Assembly: GCA_016713235.1 (NCBI GenBank)
Contig: JADJPN010000001.1
Span: 682,001 to 746,000 of the forward strand
Source of the DNA: Hyphomicrobiales bacterium
GTDB taxonomy: Bacteria; Pseudomonadota; Alphaproteobacteria; Rhizobiales; Xanthobacteraceae
DNA: 64,000 bases
Reading direction: 5' to 3'
The notes beneath the pieces were generated by a model, which was not told the origin of the DNA, made no database searches, and saw only the letters and a list, made by a program, of their open reading frames with translations. The first letter of the stretch is position 1, and each line of letters starts with the position of its first letter. Both the position numbers and the translations under genes were made by a program. Shown here in pieces: positions 46,409-56,358 of this stretch.

Positions 46409-47122
46409 TCACTCGGCAGCCGGAAGCTTTTCCTTGGCGAGGTAATCGAGCCAGACCGCTTTATCGCCGAGCGTGGACACGAACTTGCGATGCGCCTCGC
46501 GCTCGCTATCGCTCAGGTGCGAGACCTGTTCGGTCTTGCGCGCTGCGGTGACGACCGCGGCCACGGAGAATTCCTCGCGCGTTGCCGTCACCAGGCCGAG
46601 CTTAGCCTGACGGCCGCCGGCGAGTTCCGCATACACTTCCGCGAGCAGTTCAGCGTCCAGTAGCGCGCCATGCTTGGTGCGGCGCGAATTGTCGATGCCG
46701 TAACGCGCGCAGAGGTCGTCGAGCTTGTTGCCGCCGCCGGGATGCTTGCGCCGGGCGAGGATCAAAGTGTCGACGACGCGATCCCGCGTCGGCGGCACCA
46801 GCCCGCACTTCTTCAGTTCATAATCGATGAAGGTCATGTCGAAGCCCGCGTTATGCGCGACGAGCTTCGAATCCTGCCCGATGAACTCCAGAAACTTTTC
46901 CGCAACCTCGGCGAACAACGGCTTGTCAGCGAGAAATTCCGCGCTCAAACCATGCACAGCTTCGGCCTGCGGCGGCATATCGCGCTCTGGGTTGATGTAC
47001 GCGTGAAAGGTCGAGCCGGTCGGAATGCGGTTCAACAATTCGACGCAACCGATTTCGACGATACGGTCGCCGGACGAAGGGTCGAATCCGGTCGTTTCGG
47101 TGTCGAATACGATCTCGCGCAT
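46409..47122 (-). CDS. dnaQ: DNA polymerase III epsilon subunit (proofreading 3'-5' exonuclease)
   Basis: 237 residues, DEDDh exonuclease. Exo I IVFDTETTGFDP, Exo II HNAGFDMTFIDYEL and Exo III HGALLDAELLAEVYAEL are intact. The C-terminal part (about 180-237) is the segment that binds the alpha subunit. It lies 3 bases downstream of coaE in a dnaQ-coaE-aroE-maf-PPSR cluster that reads away from the origin. Confidence 0.97.
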   Translation of the reverse strand: MREIVFDTETTGFDPSSGDRIVEIGCVELLNRIPTGSTFHAYINPERDMPPQAEAVHGLSAEFLADKPLFAEVAEKFLEFIGQDSKLVAHNAGFDMTFIDYELKKCGLVPPTRDRVVDTLILARRKHPGGGNKLDDLCARYGIDNSRRTKHGALLDAELLAEVYAELAGGRQAKLGLVTATREEFSVAAVVTAARKTEQVSHLSDSEREAHRKFVSTLGDKAVWLDYLAKEKLPAAE

Positions 47123-47125
47123 CGC

Positions 47126-47728
47126 TTAGCTCTTTCGGGTCCAGCCGGGGTTCAGCACTTCGGCCAATACTTGTTTAACCTGCTTTCGCGCGGATTCGAG
47201 CCCCTCGCCCGTGTTGATCACAAAATCGGCGCGGGCCCGTTTATCCGAATCGGGCATCTGCCGCTTCAGAATGGCGTCGAATTTTTCCGCCGTCATTCCG
47301 GCTCGCGCAAGCACGCGCTCGCGCTGCACTTCCGCCGGAGCGCTGACGACGATCACGGCATGGAACTTTGAGGGATCGCCGGTTTCAAACAGTAAAGGAA
47401 TGTCGAGGAGCACGGCTTTCGCGCCCGCTTTTTCCGCATCCGCCATGAATTTCGCGCGGAGTTTCCCGACGAGCGGATGCACCAGCTTTTCGAGTCGCAA
47501 GAGGGCTTCGGGTTTGCCGACCACCTGCGCGGATAATTTTTCGCGATCGACTTTTCCGTCTGATGTGGTTCCCGGAAATTCGCGCTCGATCAGCGGCGCG
47601 GCTTCGCTTGCATATAAATGATGTACCGCGGCATCCGCATCGAACATCGGAATGCCTTCGGCGACGAACATCTGCGCGGTCGTGCTTTTGCCCATGCCGA
47701 CGGAGCCGGTCAGACCGAGGATTTTCAT
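47126..47728 (-). CDS. coaE: dephospho-CoA kinase
   Basis: 200 residues. Last step of CoA synthesis. The P-loop LTGSVGMGKSTTAQMF, the FDADAAVHHLY motif and VLLDIPLLFETGDPSKFHAVIVVSAPAE are typical. The start overlaps the aroE stop by four bases, giving translational coupling. Confidence 0.97.
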   Translation of the reverse strand: MKILGLTGSVGMGKSTTAQMFVAEGIPMFDADAAVHHLYASEAAPLIEREFPGTTSDGKVDREKLSAQVVGKPEALLRLEKLVHPLVGKLRAKFMADAEKAGAKAVLLDIPLLFETGDPSKFHAVIVVSAPAEVQRERVLARAGMTAEKFDAILKRQMPDSDKRARADFVINTGEGLESARKQVKQVLAEVLNPGWTRKS

Positions 47729-48567
47729 TTGCGCGCGTCTTTCTCAAGGTCGGCAACGATCAATGCGCGAAGTTCTTTCGTCACCTTGGGGCGGACGCCG
47801 AACCAGCGTTCGAAGCCCGGCACGGCTTGGTGCAGCAGCATGCCAAGACCGTCCACGGCCGGATGCCCGCGCTCGCGCGCCTGACGCAACAGATCGGTTT
47901 CGAGCGGCGCGTAAACAATGTCGTAAACGGCGGCTTCCGGCTTGAGGTTCTTCAGATCGATCTCAAGCTGCGGCTGGCCTTTCATGCCGAGCGCCGTCGT
48001 ATTGATGAGAAGGTTCGCGGAAGGGAGCAGTGTTTCGACCTGATCAAAGCCGGCGATATTCGCTTCGATTTTTATTTCTTGGACGAGCAGCGAAGCCCGT
48101 TCGTATGAACGATTGACGATCGAGATCGTTTCGACGCCGCGCTCGCGCAGCCCGTAAACGATGGAGCGCGTAGCGCCGCCAGCGCCCAGCACGACTGCGT
48201 GTTTTGTCCGCCTGTCCCAGCCGGGTATCGAATCGTCGAGATGCGCAAGAAAGCCGGCAACATCGGTGTTGTCGCCGTGCAATTTTCCGTCCTCGAGCCA
48301 CAACGTATTCGCTACCCCGAGCGCGCGGACCACGGGCGTAGCGGCCGCAAGATTCCGCGCGGCCGCTTCTTTATGCGGTAGCGTTACATTGCAGCCAACG
48401 AAGTTTCCGTTCGGGAAATTGTTCAGGAACTGATCGATCTGTTCCGGCTTCACTTCGTGGCGGACATATTCGCCTTCGATCTCGTGCTCGCGCAGCCAGT
48501 AGCCGTGAATCAGCGGCGAGCGCGAATGGGCAACCGGATAGCCGATGACAGCGGCGCGTTTCGTCAC
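47725..48567 (-). CDS. aroE: shikimate dehydrogenase (NADP+)
   Basis: 280 residues. Reduces 3-dehydroshikimate. AVIGYPVAHSRSPLIHGYW, GCNVTLPHKEAAA with the catalytic Lys, GDNTDVAGFLAHLD and the nucleotide loop VLGAGGATRSIVYGL are present. Coupled by four-base overlaps to both maf and coaE. Confidence 0.97.
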   Translation of the reverse strand: MTKRAAVIGYPVAHSRSPLIHGYWLREHEIEGEYVRHEVKPEQIDQFLNNFPNGNFVGCNVTLPHKEAAARNLAAATPVVRALGVANTLWLEDGKLHGDNTDVAGFLAHLDDSIPGWDRRTKHAVVLGAGGATRSIVYGLRERGVETISIVNRSYERASLLVQEIKIEANIAGFDQVETLLPSANLLINTTALGMKGQPQLEIDLKNLKPEAAVYDIVYAPLETDLLRQARERGHPAVDGLGMLLHQAVPGFERWFGVRPKVTKELRALIVADLEKDARK

Positions 48568-49175
48568 GATACGATCATTCCGGATTTGCGGAAGTAGGCA
48601 AGCAGCGGCATCAGCGGCATGCCGAGGATCGTGAAATGATCGCCCTCGATTTTTTCGAAGAGATTCACGCCGACACTTTCCAGCTGATAGGCGCCGACGC
48701 TTTGCATCACGCGATCGCCGGCTGCTGCGATGTAGCCGTCGAGAAAAGCGTCCGTGAGCTGATGCATCGTCAGATGCGCGGACGAAACGGTTTCGAACAA
48801 CACGTTTCCATCCCGTACGAGCGCGATACCCGAATGCAGCGCATGCGTCTTACCGGAGAATTTCCTGAGCTGCTCGCGCGCAGCTTCGCGCGATTTCGGC
48901 TTCGAGAATCGTTCATTACCCAGCGCGAGCGTTTGGTCGGCACCGAGCACGAGTTTTCCTGAATTGCGCGCGGCGGTCGCCATGGCTTTCGCGCGCGCAA
49001 GCAGAAGCGCGGCGCCTTCCGGACTCGCCGCTTCTTTGGGCGTAGCCATCTCAGCCGCACGTTCGTCGATGTCGGCGGGGTCGATCACGAGTGGAATCCC
49101 GGCGGCCTCTAACAGCGCGCGTCGCGGCGCGCTTTTCGATGCAAGCACCAATGGTTCGCCCCGCCACAAGCTCAT
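48564..49175 (-). CDS. maf: Maf-like nucleoside triphosphate pyrophosphatase
   Basis: 203 residues. Hydrolyses modified or canonical NTPs (dTTP/UTP or m7GTP subfamilies). LVLASKSAPRRALLEAAGIP, LVLGADQTLALGNERFSKPKS and AYQLESVGVNLFEKIEGDHFTILGMPL are conserved. The start overlaps the PPSR stop by four bases. The subfamily cannot be decided with confidence. Confidence 0.93.
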   Translation of the reverse strand: MSLWRGEPLVLASKSAPRRALLEAAGIPLVIDPADIDERAAEMATPKEAASPEGAALLLARAKAMATAARNSGKLVLGADQTLALGNERFSKPKSREAAREQLRKFSGKTHALHSGIALVRDGNVLFETVSSAHLTMHQLTDAFLDGYIAAAGDRVMQSVGAYQLESVGVNLFEKIEGDHFTILGMPLMPLLAYFRKSGMIVS

Positions 49176-50014
49176 TGAGTATTCGCCGCGTCGCGGCGGC
49201 GCTCCTGTAAAAGAGCAATAACGGCGGCGGCCGTTTCCTCGATCGAGCGGCGCGTCACATCGATGATCGGCCAGTTATGCCGGCCGCATAGTTTTTTCGA
49301 CATGGCGATTTCGTCGCTTACCGAGTGCCGATCGACGTAGTTCGAATCCGACTGCGTCGCGTTCAAGCCGAGCAAGCGGTTTTGCCGAATCTGCACGATG
49401 CGCTCCGGACTTGCGATCAGCCCGACCACGAGCGGTTTCTTTATATGTTCGAGTTCGCGCGGCGGCTGGATGCCAGGCACCAGCGGGACGTTCGCGGTCT
49501 TGATACCACGGTTGGCGAGATAAATGCTGGTAGGGGTTTTCGAGGTGCGGGAAATTCCGATCAGCACCACGTCCGCGTCATCGAGATTCTCGGGATGCTG
49601 GCCGTCATCGTGCATCAGCGTGTAGTTCAGCGCGTCGATGCGCCGGAAGTATTCGGCATTCAGCATGTGCTGACCGCCGATGCGCGGCGTCGTTTCGGTA
49701 CCGAGATAAGAGGCAAAAAGCCCCAACACCGGATTAAGAATCGAGAGGCAGGGAATGCTTTTTTCCTTGCAGTGGTTTTCCAGGCGATCGGTCAGAACCG
49801 GATCGACCAGCGTATAAAGTACGATCCCCGGATTGATCTCGATATCGGTCAGCACCGGGTCGAGCTGCTTGATGTTCCGGATCAGCGGGTAGACGTGTTC
49901 AATCGGCGACACGGTTGAATATTGCGCACAGGCCGCACGGCCGACGGCCAGCAACGTCTCCCCGGTCGCATCCGACACCAGATGAAGATGGAAATAGCTG
50001 TCCGCTTTGGGCAC
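49172..50014 (-). CDS. pyruvate,phosphate dikinase / PEP synthase regulatory protein (DUF299, RP001 homolog)
   Basis: 280 residues from a GTG at 50014. A bifunctional ADP/Pi-dependent kinase and pyrophosphorylase that controls PPDK or PEP synthase. FHLHLVSDATGETLLAVGRA, the P-loop-like GISRTSKTPTSIYLANRG and DVTRRSIEETAAAVI are family signatures. The frame is open to a TTG at 50077, but the family N-terminus begins at SYFHLHL, so 50014 is preferred. This gene is the homolog of Rickettsia RP001, which together with hemE flanks alphaproteobacterial origins. Confidence 0.93.
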   Translation of the reverse strand: MPKADSYFHLHLVSDATGETLLAVGRAACAQYSTVSPIEHVYPLIRNIKQLDPVLTDIEINPGIVLYTLVDPVLTDRLENHCKEKSIPCLSILNPVLGLFASYLGTETTPRIGGQHMLNAEYFRRIDALNYTLMHDDGQHPENLDDADVVLIGISRTSKTPTSIYLANRGIKTANVPLVPGIQPPRELEHIKKPLVVGLIASPERIVQIRQNRLLGLNATQSDSNYVDRHSVSDEIAMSKKLCGRHNWPIIDVTRRSIEETAAAVIALLQERRRDAANTQ

Positions 50015-50170
50015 GCCGGAACATCCATGGAACTGTGAATTGCTGGGGAGAAGGCCATGGAGATTCGCCGCGCGCAAGGGCGAGCCGGGATAACGGCCGG
50101 AATCATCCAGATTCAGACCTTCGAACGGTGATTCTGGCGAAGGCCTGTGACTTGTGGGAAGAAGTCCGTA

Positions 50171-50190
50171 AAGCCAATAAAATATGGCTT
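50171..50190. repeat. AT-centred inverted repeat in oriC
   Basis: AAGCCA (50171-50176) and TGGCTT (50185-50190) flank an eight-base A/T-only centre. It stands out from the GC-rich surroundings. It may be a protein-binding site or part of the unwinding element. Confidence 0.5.
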
Positions 50191-50238
50191 GAATTGAGCT
50201 GTGCGTTCCGGGGATGAAGTAAGTAGTGGAGCGTGTGA

Positions 50239-50259
50239 TGTGGAGAATACTTGTCCACG
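50239..50259. promoter_or_regulatory. pair of convergent DnaA-box-like sites
   Basis: TTCTCCACA on the minus strand (one mismatch to TTATCCACA) and TTGTCCACG on the plus strand (two mismatches) are three bases apart. Together they form an inverted GTGGA/TCCAC repeat. Weak boxes are normal for alphaproteobacterial origins. Confidence 0.5.
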
Positions 50260-50281
50260 GACTCGACCCATCAAACAGACT

Positions 50282-50309
50282 CTAACTAAAGATTCTAGAT
50301 AATAGTTAG
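50282..50309. repeat. AT-rich palindrome at the hemE side of oriC
   Basis: CTAACTA (50282-50288) and TAGTTAG (50303-50309) are perfect inverted arms with a 14-base AT-rich centre holding a GATTC. It lies 20 bases before the hemE start and could be the unwinding region, a hemE operator, or both. Confidence 0.5.
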
Positions 50310-50329
50310 TAAGGAAGGATAAGCGCGGC

Positions 50330-51358
50330 GTGAGTGGAAAGTTCCTGCGCGTACTCGACGGCGAGAAATTCGATGTCCCTCCGATCTGGATGATGCGGCA
50401 AGCAGGCCGTTATCTTCCGGAGTATCGCGAGGTGCGCGCGAAAGCTGGCGGGTTTGTCGATCTTTGTCTCAATCCCGATCTTGCTTCCGAAGTTACCCTG
50501 CAGCCGATCCGCCGCTTCGGTTTCGATGCGGCAATTATTTTTTCAGATATTTTGATCGTGCCTTACGCGCTTGGCGCGAAGCTTTGGTTCGAAGAGGGTG
50601 AAGGGCCGAGACTTGCGCCGGTCAGCGATGCAGCGACTTTTCGAAAGCTGAGCGATCAACTCGACGGGAAAATCACGGAGTGCGTCTATGAGGCGCTCGC
50701 GAGGACGAAAGCAGCATTGCCGAAGGAAACCGCACTGATTGGCTTCTGTGGGGCGCCCTGGACGGTGGCGACCTATCTGATTGCAGGAAGGGGTACCGAG
50801 GACCAGGCACCGGCGCGATTGCTCGCGATGCAGGAACCGGAGCTGTTTCAGAAAATCATCGACCGCCTGGTGGACGCCTCAGGGGAGCATTTGATCGGGC
50901 AGATCAAAGCAGGCGCGGACGTGGTGCAGATTTTCGATACCTGGTCTGGCGTTCTCGATCCGGCGTCGTTCGAGCGCTGGTGCGTGAAGCCGGTCGCGAA
51001 GATTGCGGGAATGGTTCGCGCGGCGGTGCCGAATGCGCGGATGATTGTTTTTCCCAAGGGCGCACCGCTTAATGGAATCGAAGCGGTAGCGAAACAATCC
51101 AGTGCGAACGCGGTCGGGGTCGACTGGATTGCGGATCGTCGGGAGTGCGTTGTGAGATTCGGGGATAAGTTTGTAACCCAAGGAAATCTCGATCCTTTGG
51201 CGCTGATCGCCGGTGGAAAAGCGCTGGATGAAGCGGTCGACGCCGTACTCGCGGATTTCAAGGGCGCGCGGCATATTTTCAATCTAGGTCATGGCATCCG
51301 GAAGGAAACGCCGATCGCGCATGTCGAGCGCATGATCGCCCGAGTTCGGAAAAACTAA
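50330..51358 (+). CDS. hemE: uroporphyrinogen decarboxylase
   Basis: 342 residues. Converts uroporphyrinogen III to coproporphyrinogen III in heme synthesis. PPIWMMRQAGRYLPEYREVR (catalytic Arg and substrate loop), FSDILIVPYALG, IGFCGAPWTVATYLI and the C-terminal FNLGHGIRKETP are conserved. The start is a GTG at 50330, preceded by AAGGAAGG at 50311-50318. First gene on the right side of the predicted origin, followed by hemJ four bases after its stop. Confidence 0.97.
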   Translation: MSGKFLRVLDGEKFDVPPIWMMRQAGRYLPEYREVRAKAGGFVDLCLNPDLASEVTLQPIRRFGFDAAIIFSDILIVPYALGAKLWFEEGEGPRLAPVSDAATFRKLSDQLDGKITECVYEALARTKAALPKETALIGFCGAPWTVATYLIAGRGTEDQAPARLLAMQEPELFQKIIDRLVDASGEHLIGQIKAGADVVQIFDTWSGVLDPASFERWCVKPVAKIAGMVRAAVPNARMIVFPKGAPLNGIEAVAKQSSANAVGVDWIADRRECVVRFGDKFVTQGNLDPLALIAGGKALDEAVDAVLADFKGARHIFNLGHGIRKETPIAHVERMIARVRKN

Positions 51359-51361
51359 CCC

Positions 51362-51784
51362 ATGATTCTCTGGATCAAAGCGCTGCACATCATCGCGGTC
51401 ATCTCCTGGATGGCGGCGCTGCTCTATCTGCCCCGGCTGCTCGTTTATCACTGCTCGGCGAGCAAGGGTTCGATCCAGTCTGAGACCTTCAAGATCATGG
51501 AGCGGCGACTGCTCAAGGCGATCGCCTTGCCTGCCATGATCGTCACCTGGCTCGCGGGGCTCTGGCGCGTCTACGAAACCGGCGCGTGGCGCTCGGGTTG
51601 GATGCACGCGAAGTTCGTTCTGGTGCTTGCGTTGTCGGCGGCGCACGGGATGCAGGCAAAGTGGGTGCGGGAATTCGCGGCCGACGCCAATGCGAGGCCG
51701 GAACGCTTCTACCGCCTCGTTAATGAGATCCCGACACTGCTGATGATCGGAATCGTAGTCCTGGCCGTGGTTAAGCCGTTTTAA
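51362..51784 (+). CDS. hemJ: protoporphyrinogen IX oxidase HemJ (CopD-like membrane protein)
   Basis: 140 residues with about four transmembrane helices. WIKALHIIAVISWMAALLYLPRLLVYH at the N-terminus carries the conserved His, MERRLLKAIALPAMIVTWLAGLWRV follows, and the central KFVLVLALSAAHG has the second conserved His. It oxidises protoporphyrinogen IX in bacteria lacking HemG/HemY. Three bases separate it from hemE, so heme steps are cotranscribed. Confidence 0.93.
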   Translation: MILWIKALHIIAVISWMAALLYLPRLLVYHCSASKGSIQSETFKIMERRLLKAIALPAMIVTWLAGLWRVYETGAWRSGWMHAKFVLVLALSAAHGMQAKWVREFAADANARPERFYRLVNEIPTLLMIGIVVLAVVKPF

Positions 51785-52007
51785 TCTTCCCGGACTTGCC
51801 TCCCCGCTCCGTTTTCCCTATTTTCCCGCTGCCTCCCTTCCAAATGCAGGCATGGACCGCGCTTCGCCGAAAGCATTTTCTCTCGGCAGCGGCTCCGGGT
51901 TTTCCAGCCTTCCTTCCAAAACCCGAAAGACCTGCACCTCCCCGAACTGCAATGTCCGTGGCGGCGGATTCCGCCAAATGATTTGACGAAGACAAGGACT
52001 ATTCCCA
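51785..52007 (+). promoter_or_regulatory. C-rich, G-poor leader of rho
   Basis: This 223-base hemJ-rho gap contains no supported gene. Its first 56 bases (51785-51840) hold 27 C, 7 G and 2 A, and a second pyrimidine-rich stretch lies around 51900-51940. Unstructured C-rich, G-poor RNA is what Rho loads on. The region may mediate Rho-dependent termination after hemJ or rho autoregulation, as in the E. coli rho leader. Confidence 0.4.
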
Positions 52008-53273
52008 ATGCGGGAAATCAAACTTCAAGAACTCAAAGCAAAATCCCCTGTCGAACTGCTAGCAGTAGCGGAGGAGCTTGCCGTCGAGAACGCCAGCACG
52101 ATGCGCAAGCAGGAGCTGATGTTCGCGATCCTCAAGCAGCTCGCGAGCGTCGAAATCGACATCATCGGCGAGGGCGTCGTCGAGGTGCTGCAGGACGGGT
52201 TCGGCTTCCTGCGCTCGCCCGACGCGAATTATCTCGCCGGCCCGGACGACATTTACATCTCGCCCTCGCAGATCCGCCGCTTCTCGCTACGCACTGGCGA
52301 CACGGTCGAGGGACACATTCGTTCGCCGAAAGAAGGCGAGCGGTATTTTGCGCTGCTTAAGGTCAGCACGATCAACTTCGAAGACCCGGAGAAGATCAAG
52401 CACAAGGTCCACTTCGACAACCTGACGCCGCTTTATCCCGACGAGCGGATCAAGATGGAAATCGAGGACCCGACGCGCAAGGACAACTCCTCGCGCATCA
52501 TCGACGTCGTAGCGCCGCTCGGCAAAGGCCAGCGCGCGTTGATCGTCGCGCCGCCGCGCACGGGTAAGACCGTGCTGCTGCAGAACATCGCGCACTCGAT
52601 CACGGCCAATCATCCCGAGTGCTACCTGATCGTGCTGCTGATCGACGAACGGCCCGAAGAAGTCACCGACATGCAGCGCTCGGTGAAGGGCGAGGTCGTC
52701 TCCTCGACCTTCGACGAGCCGGCGTCGCGTCACGTGCAGGTCGCCGAAATGGTGATCGAAAAGGCGAAGCGCCTGGTCGAACACGGCCGCGACGTCGTCA
52801 TCCTGCTCGATTCGATCACGCGTCTCGGCCGCGCCTACAACACCGTGGTGCCGTCATCCGGCAAGGTGCTGACCGGCGGCGTCGATGCCAATGCGCTGCA
52901 GCGCCCGAAGCGTTTCTTCGGCGCGGCGCGCAACATCGAGGAAGGTGGCTCGCTGACCATCATCGCGACGGCGCTCATCGATACCGGCTCGCGCATGGAC
53001 GAAGTCATCTTCGAAGAATTCAAGGGCACCGGTAACTCGGAAATCATCCTTGACCGCAAGGTCTCGGACAAGCGCGTGTTCCCGGCGATGGACATCACCC
53101 GCTCCGGCACGCGCAAGGAAGAGCTTCTGGTGCCGCCGGATCAGCTCAAGAAGATGTATGTGCTGCGCCGCATCCTCAACCCGATGGGCACGGTCGATGC
53201 GATCGAATTCCTCATCGACAAGCTCAAGCAGACCAAGAACAACGGCGAGTTCTTCGACAGCATGAACACCTGA
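52008..53273 (+). CDS. rho: transcription termination factor Rho
   Basis: 421 residues. Hexameric RNA-dependent ATPase that ends transcription. An N-terminal Rho domain (LAVEELAVENASTMRKQELMF), the primary RNA-binding CSD (DGFGFLRSPDANYLAGPDDIYIS), Walker A VAPPRTGKTVLLQNIA, the Q-loop and R-loop areas (LTGGVDANALQRPKRFFGAARN) and Walker B VVILLDSITRLGRAYN are intact. It is followed by a strong intrinsic terminator. Confidence 0.99.
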   Translation: MREIKLQELKAKSPVELLAVAEELAVENASTMRKQELMFAILKQLASVEIDIIGEGVVEVLQDGFGFLRSPDANYLAGPDDIYISPSQIRRFSLRTGDTVEGHIRSPKEGERYFALLKVSTINFEDPEKIKHKVHFDNLTPLYPDERIKMEIEDPTRKDNSSRIIDVVAPLGKGQRALIVAPPRTGKTVLLQNIAHSITANHPECYLIVLLIDERPEEVTDMQRSVKGEVVSSTFDEPASRHVQVAEMVIEKAKRLVEHGRDVVILLDSITRLGRAYNTVVPSSGKVLTGGVDANALQRPKRFFGAARNIEEGGSLTIIATALIDTGSRMDEVIFEEFKGTGNSEIILDRKVSDKRVFPAMDITRSGTRKEELLVPPDQLKKMYVLRRILNPMGTVDAIEFLIDKLKQTKNNGEFFDSMNT

Positions 53274-53290
53274 GCGTTGGCGCTCAAAGA

Positions 53291-53320
53291 AAAAGCCCCG
53301 CAGCGATGCGGGGCTTTTTT
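53291..53320 (+). terminator. intrinsic terminator after rho
   Basis: An eight-base GC-rich stem (AGCCCCGC 53294-53301 with GCGGGGCT 53308-53315) and a six-base loop are followed by a run of T. A upstream of the stem also pairs, so it may work from both strands for rho and the convergent transporter gene. Confidence 0.9.
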
Positions 53321-53336
53321 GTTGGCGTAATGCGCC

Positions 53337-54203
53337 TCACGCCGGCGCTACGTTCCGCTTGGAGACGTAGATCGCAAACAGCGTCGCCGTCAGGTACATG
53401 CAGAGCGTGTAAATGCCGGGCACGAGCGACGCCGCCGGATTGTTCAGCACGTTCAGCGCGACATAGATCGCAAGTGCGGTGTTGTGAATCCCGATTTCCA
53501 TGGTGATCGCGATCGCCTGCCGCTCGGGCAGCCTCAGCGCGAGCGGCGCGAGATAGCCGGTCAGCATCGAGACCAGGTTGAAGAGCAGGCAGGCAACTCC
53601 GACCGCGATGATGCTGTCGAGCAGTTTCGAGCGCTCGATATAGATCGCGGCCAGGATCAGGATCGTGAGCACGAGGATCGAAAAGATCTTGATCGGCTTT
53701 TCCATGCGCTTGGCGAAGGCCTCCGAACGCGCGCGGACGAACATGCCGATCAGCACCGGGACGAGGATAATCACGGCGACCTCGACGATCTTGCGATGCG
53801 GTGGCGGTACGTACTGGCCGGCGCCGTAGAAATATTCGAGCGAGAGGTTGATCACGATGGGCAAGGTGAGCAACGCGAGCACGCTGTTCACGGCCGTAAG
53901 CGTGATGTTCAGCGCGACGTCGCCCTTGGCGAGATGGCTGTAGATGTTCGCGGTGGCCCCGCCGGGGGCGGCCGCGACGAGCATCAGGCCGAGCGCGAGT
54001 TCGGGCCGCAGCTTCAGCACGATGGCGATGAACGCCGCCGCGAACGGTAATAGCATGACTTGCAGAAAGAGGCCGAAGCCGACGGCGAACGGATAGCGCG
54101 CGACGCGCTTGAAGTCATCGATGGTCAGGCTGAGGCCGAGACCGAACATGATGATGCCGATGGAGAGCGGCAACAGAAGATCGGTGAGGATGGATGCTTG
54201 CAT
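53337..54203 (-). CDS. bile acid:sodium symporter (BASS/SBF) family transporter
   Basis: 288 residues with nine to ten hydrophobic helices. ALGLMLVAAAPGGATANIYSHLAKGDVALNITLTAVN and the cross-over region EIGIHNTALAIYVALNVLNNPAASLVPGIYTLCMY are characteristic of the sodium-coupled family with unwound helices. Bacterial members carry organic acids, pantoate or sulfur compounds. The substrate cannot be told from sequence. It is downstream of, and on the same strand as, the DUF255 gene. Confidence 0.9.
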   Translation of the reverse strand: MQASILTDLLLPLSIGIIMFGLGLSLTIDDFKRVARYPFAVGFGLFLQVMLLPFAAAFIAIVLKLRPELALGLMLVAAAPGGATANIYSHLAKGDVALNITLTAVNSVLALLTLPIVINLSLEYFYGAGQYVPPPHRKIVEVAVIILVPVLIGMFVRARSEAFAKRMEKPIKIFSILVLTILILAAIYIERSKLLDSIIAVGVACLLFNLVSMLTGYLAPLALRLPERQAIAITMEIGIHNTALAIYVALNVLNNPAASLVPGIYTLCMYLTATLFAIYVSKRNVAPA

Positions 54204-54287
54204 GGTCGTTCGCCCCCGCGAATTTTGTTTGCTGCTGGAAAGCTATGGAAAGCGCGCGAGCCGCGCAATCCGCAGTGCGGCATGGCG

Positions 54288-56322
<2,035 letters not shown>

Positions 56323-56358
56323 GCGTTTTTCTAACACGCCAATCTCGGAGCTGTTCGC

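Larger units (their letters stand above)
50015..50329. other. predicted chromosomal replication origin (oriC) between PPSR and hemE
   Basis: The 315-base gap between the RP001 homolog and hemE is where origins lie in Caulobacter and Rickettsia. It contains a DnaA-box-like TTCTCCACA on the minus strand (50239-50247) facing TTGTCCACG on the plus strand (50251-50259), and five GANTC sites between 50110 and 50295. It also holds two AT-rich palindromes (50171-50190 and 50282-50309) and an AT-rich end next to hemE. Adjacent clusters read outward on both sides. Part of 50015-50077 could be PPSR coding if the upstream TTG is used. Confidence 0.7.
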
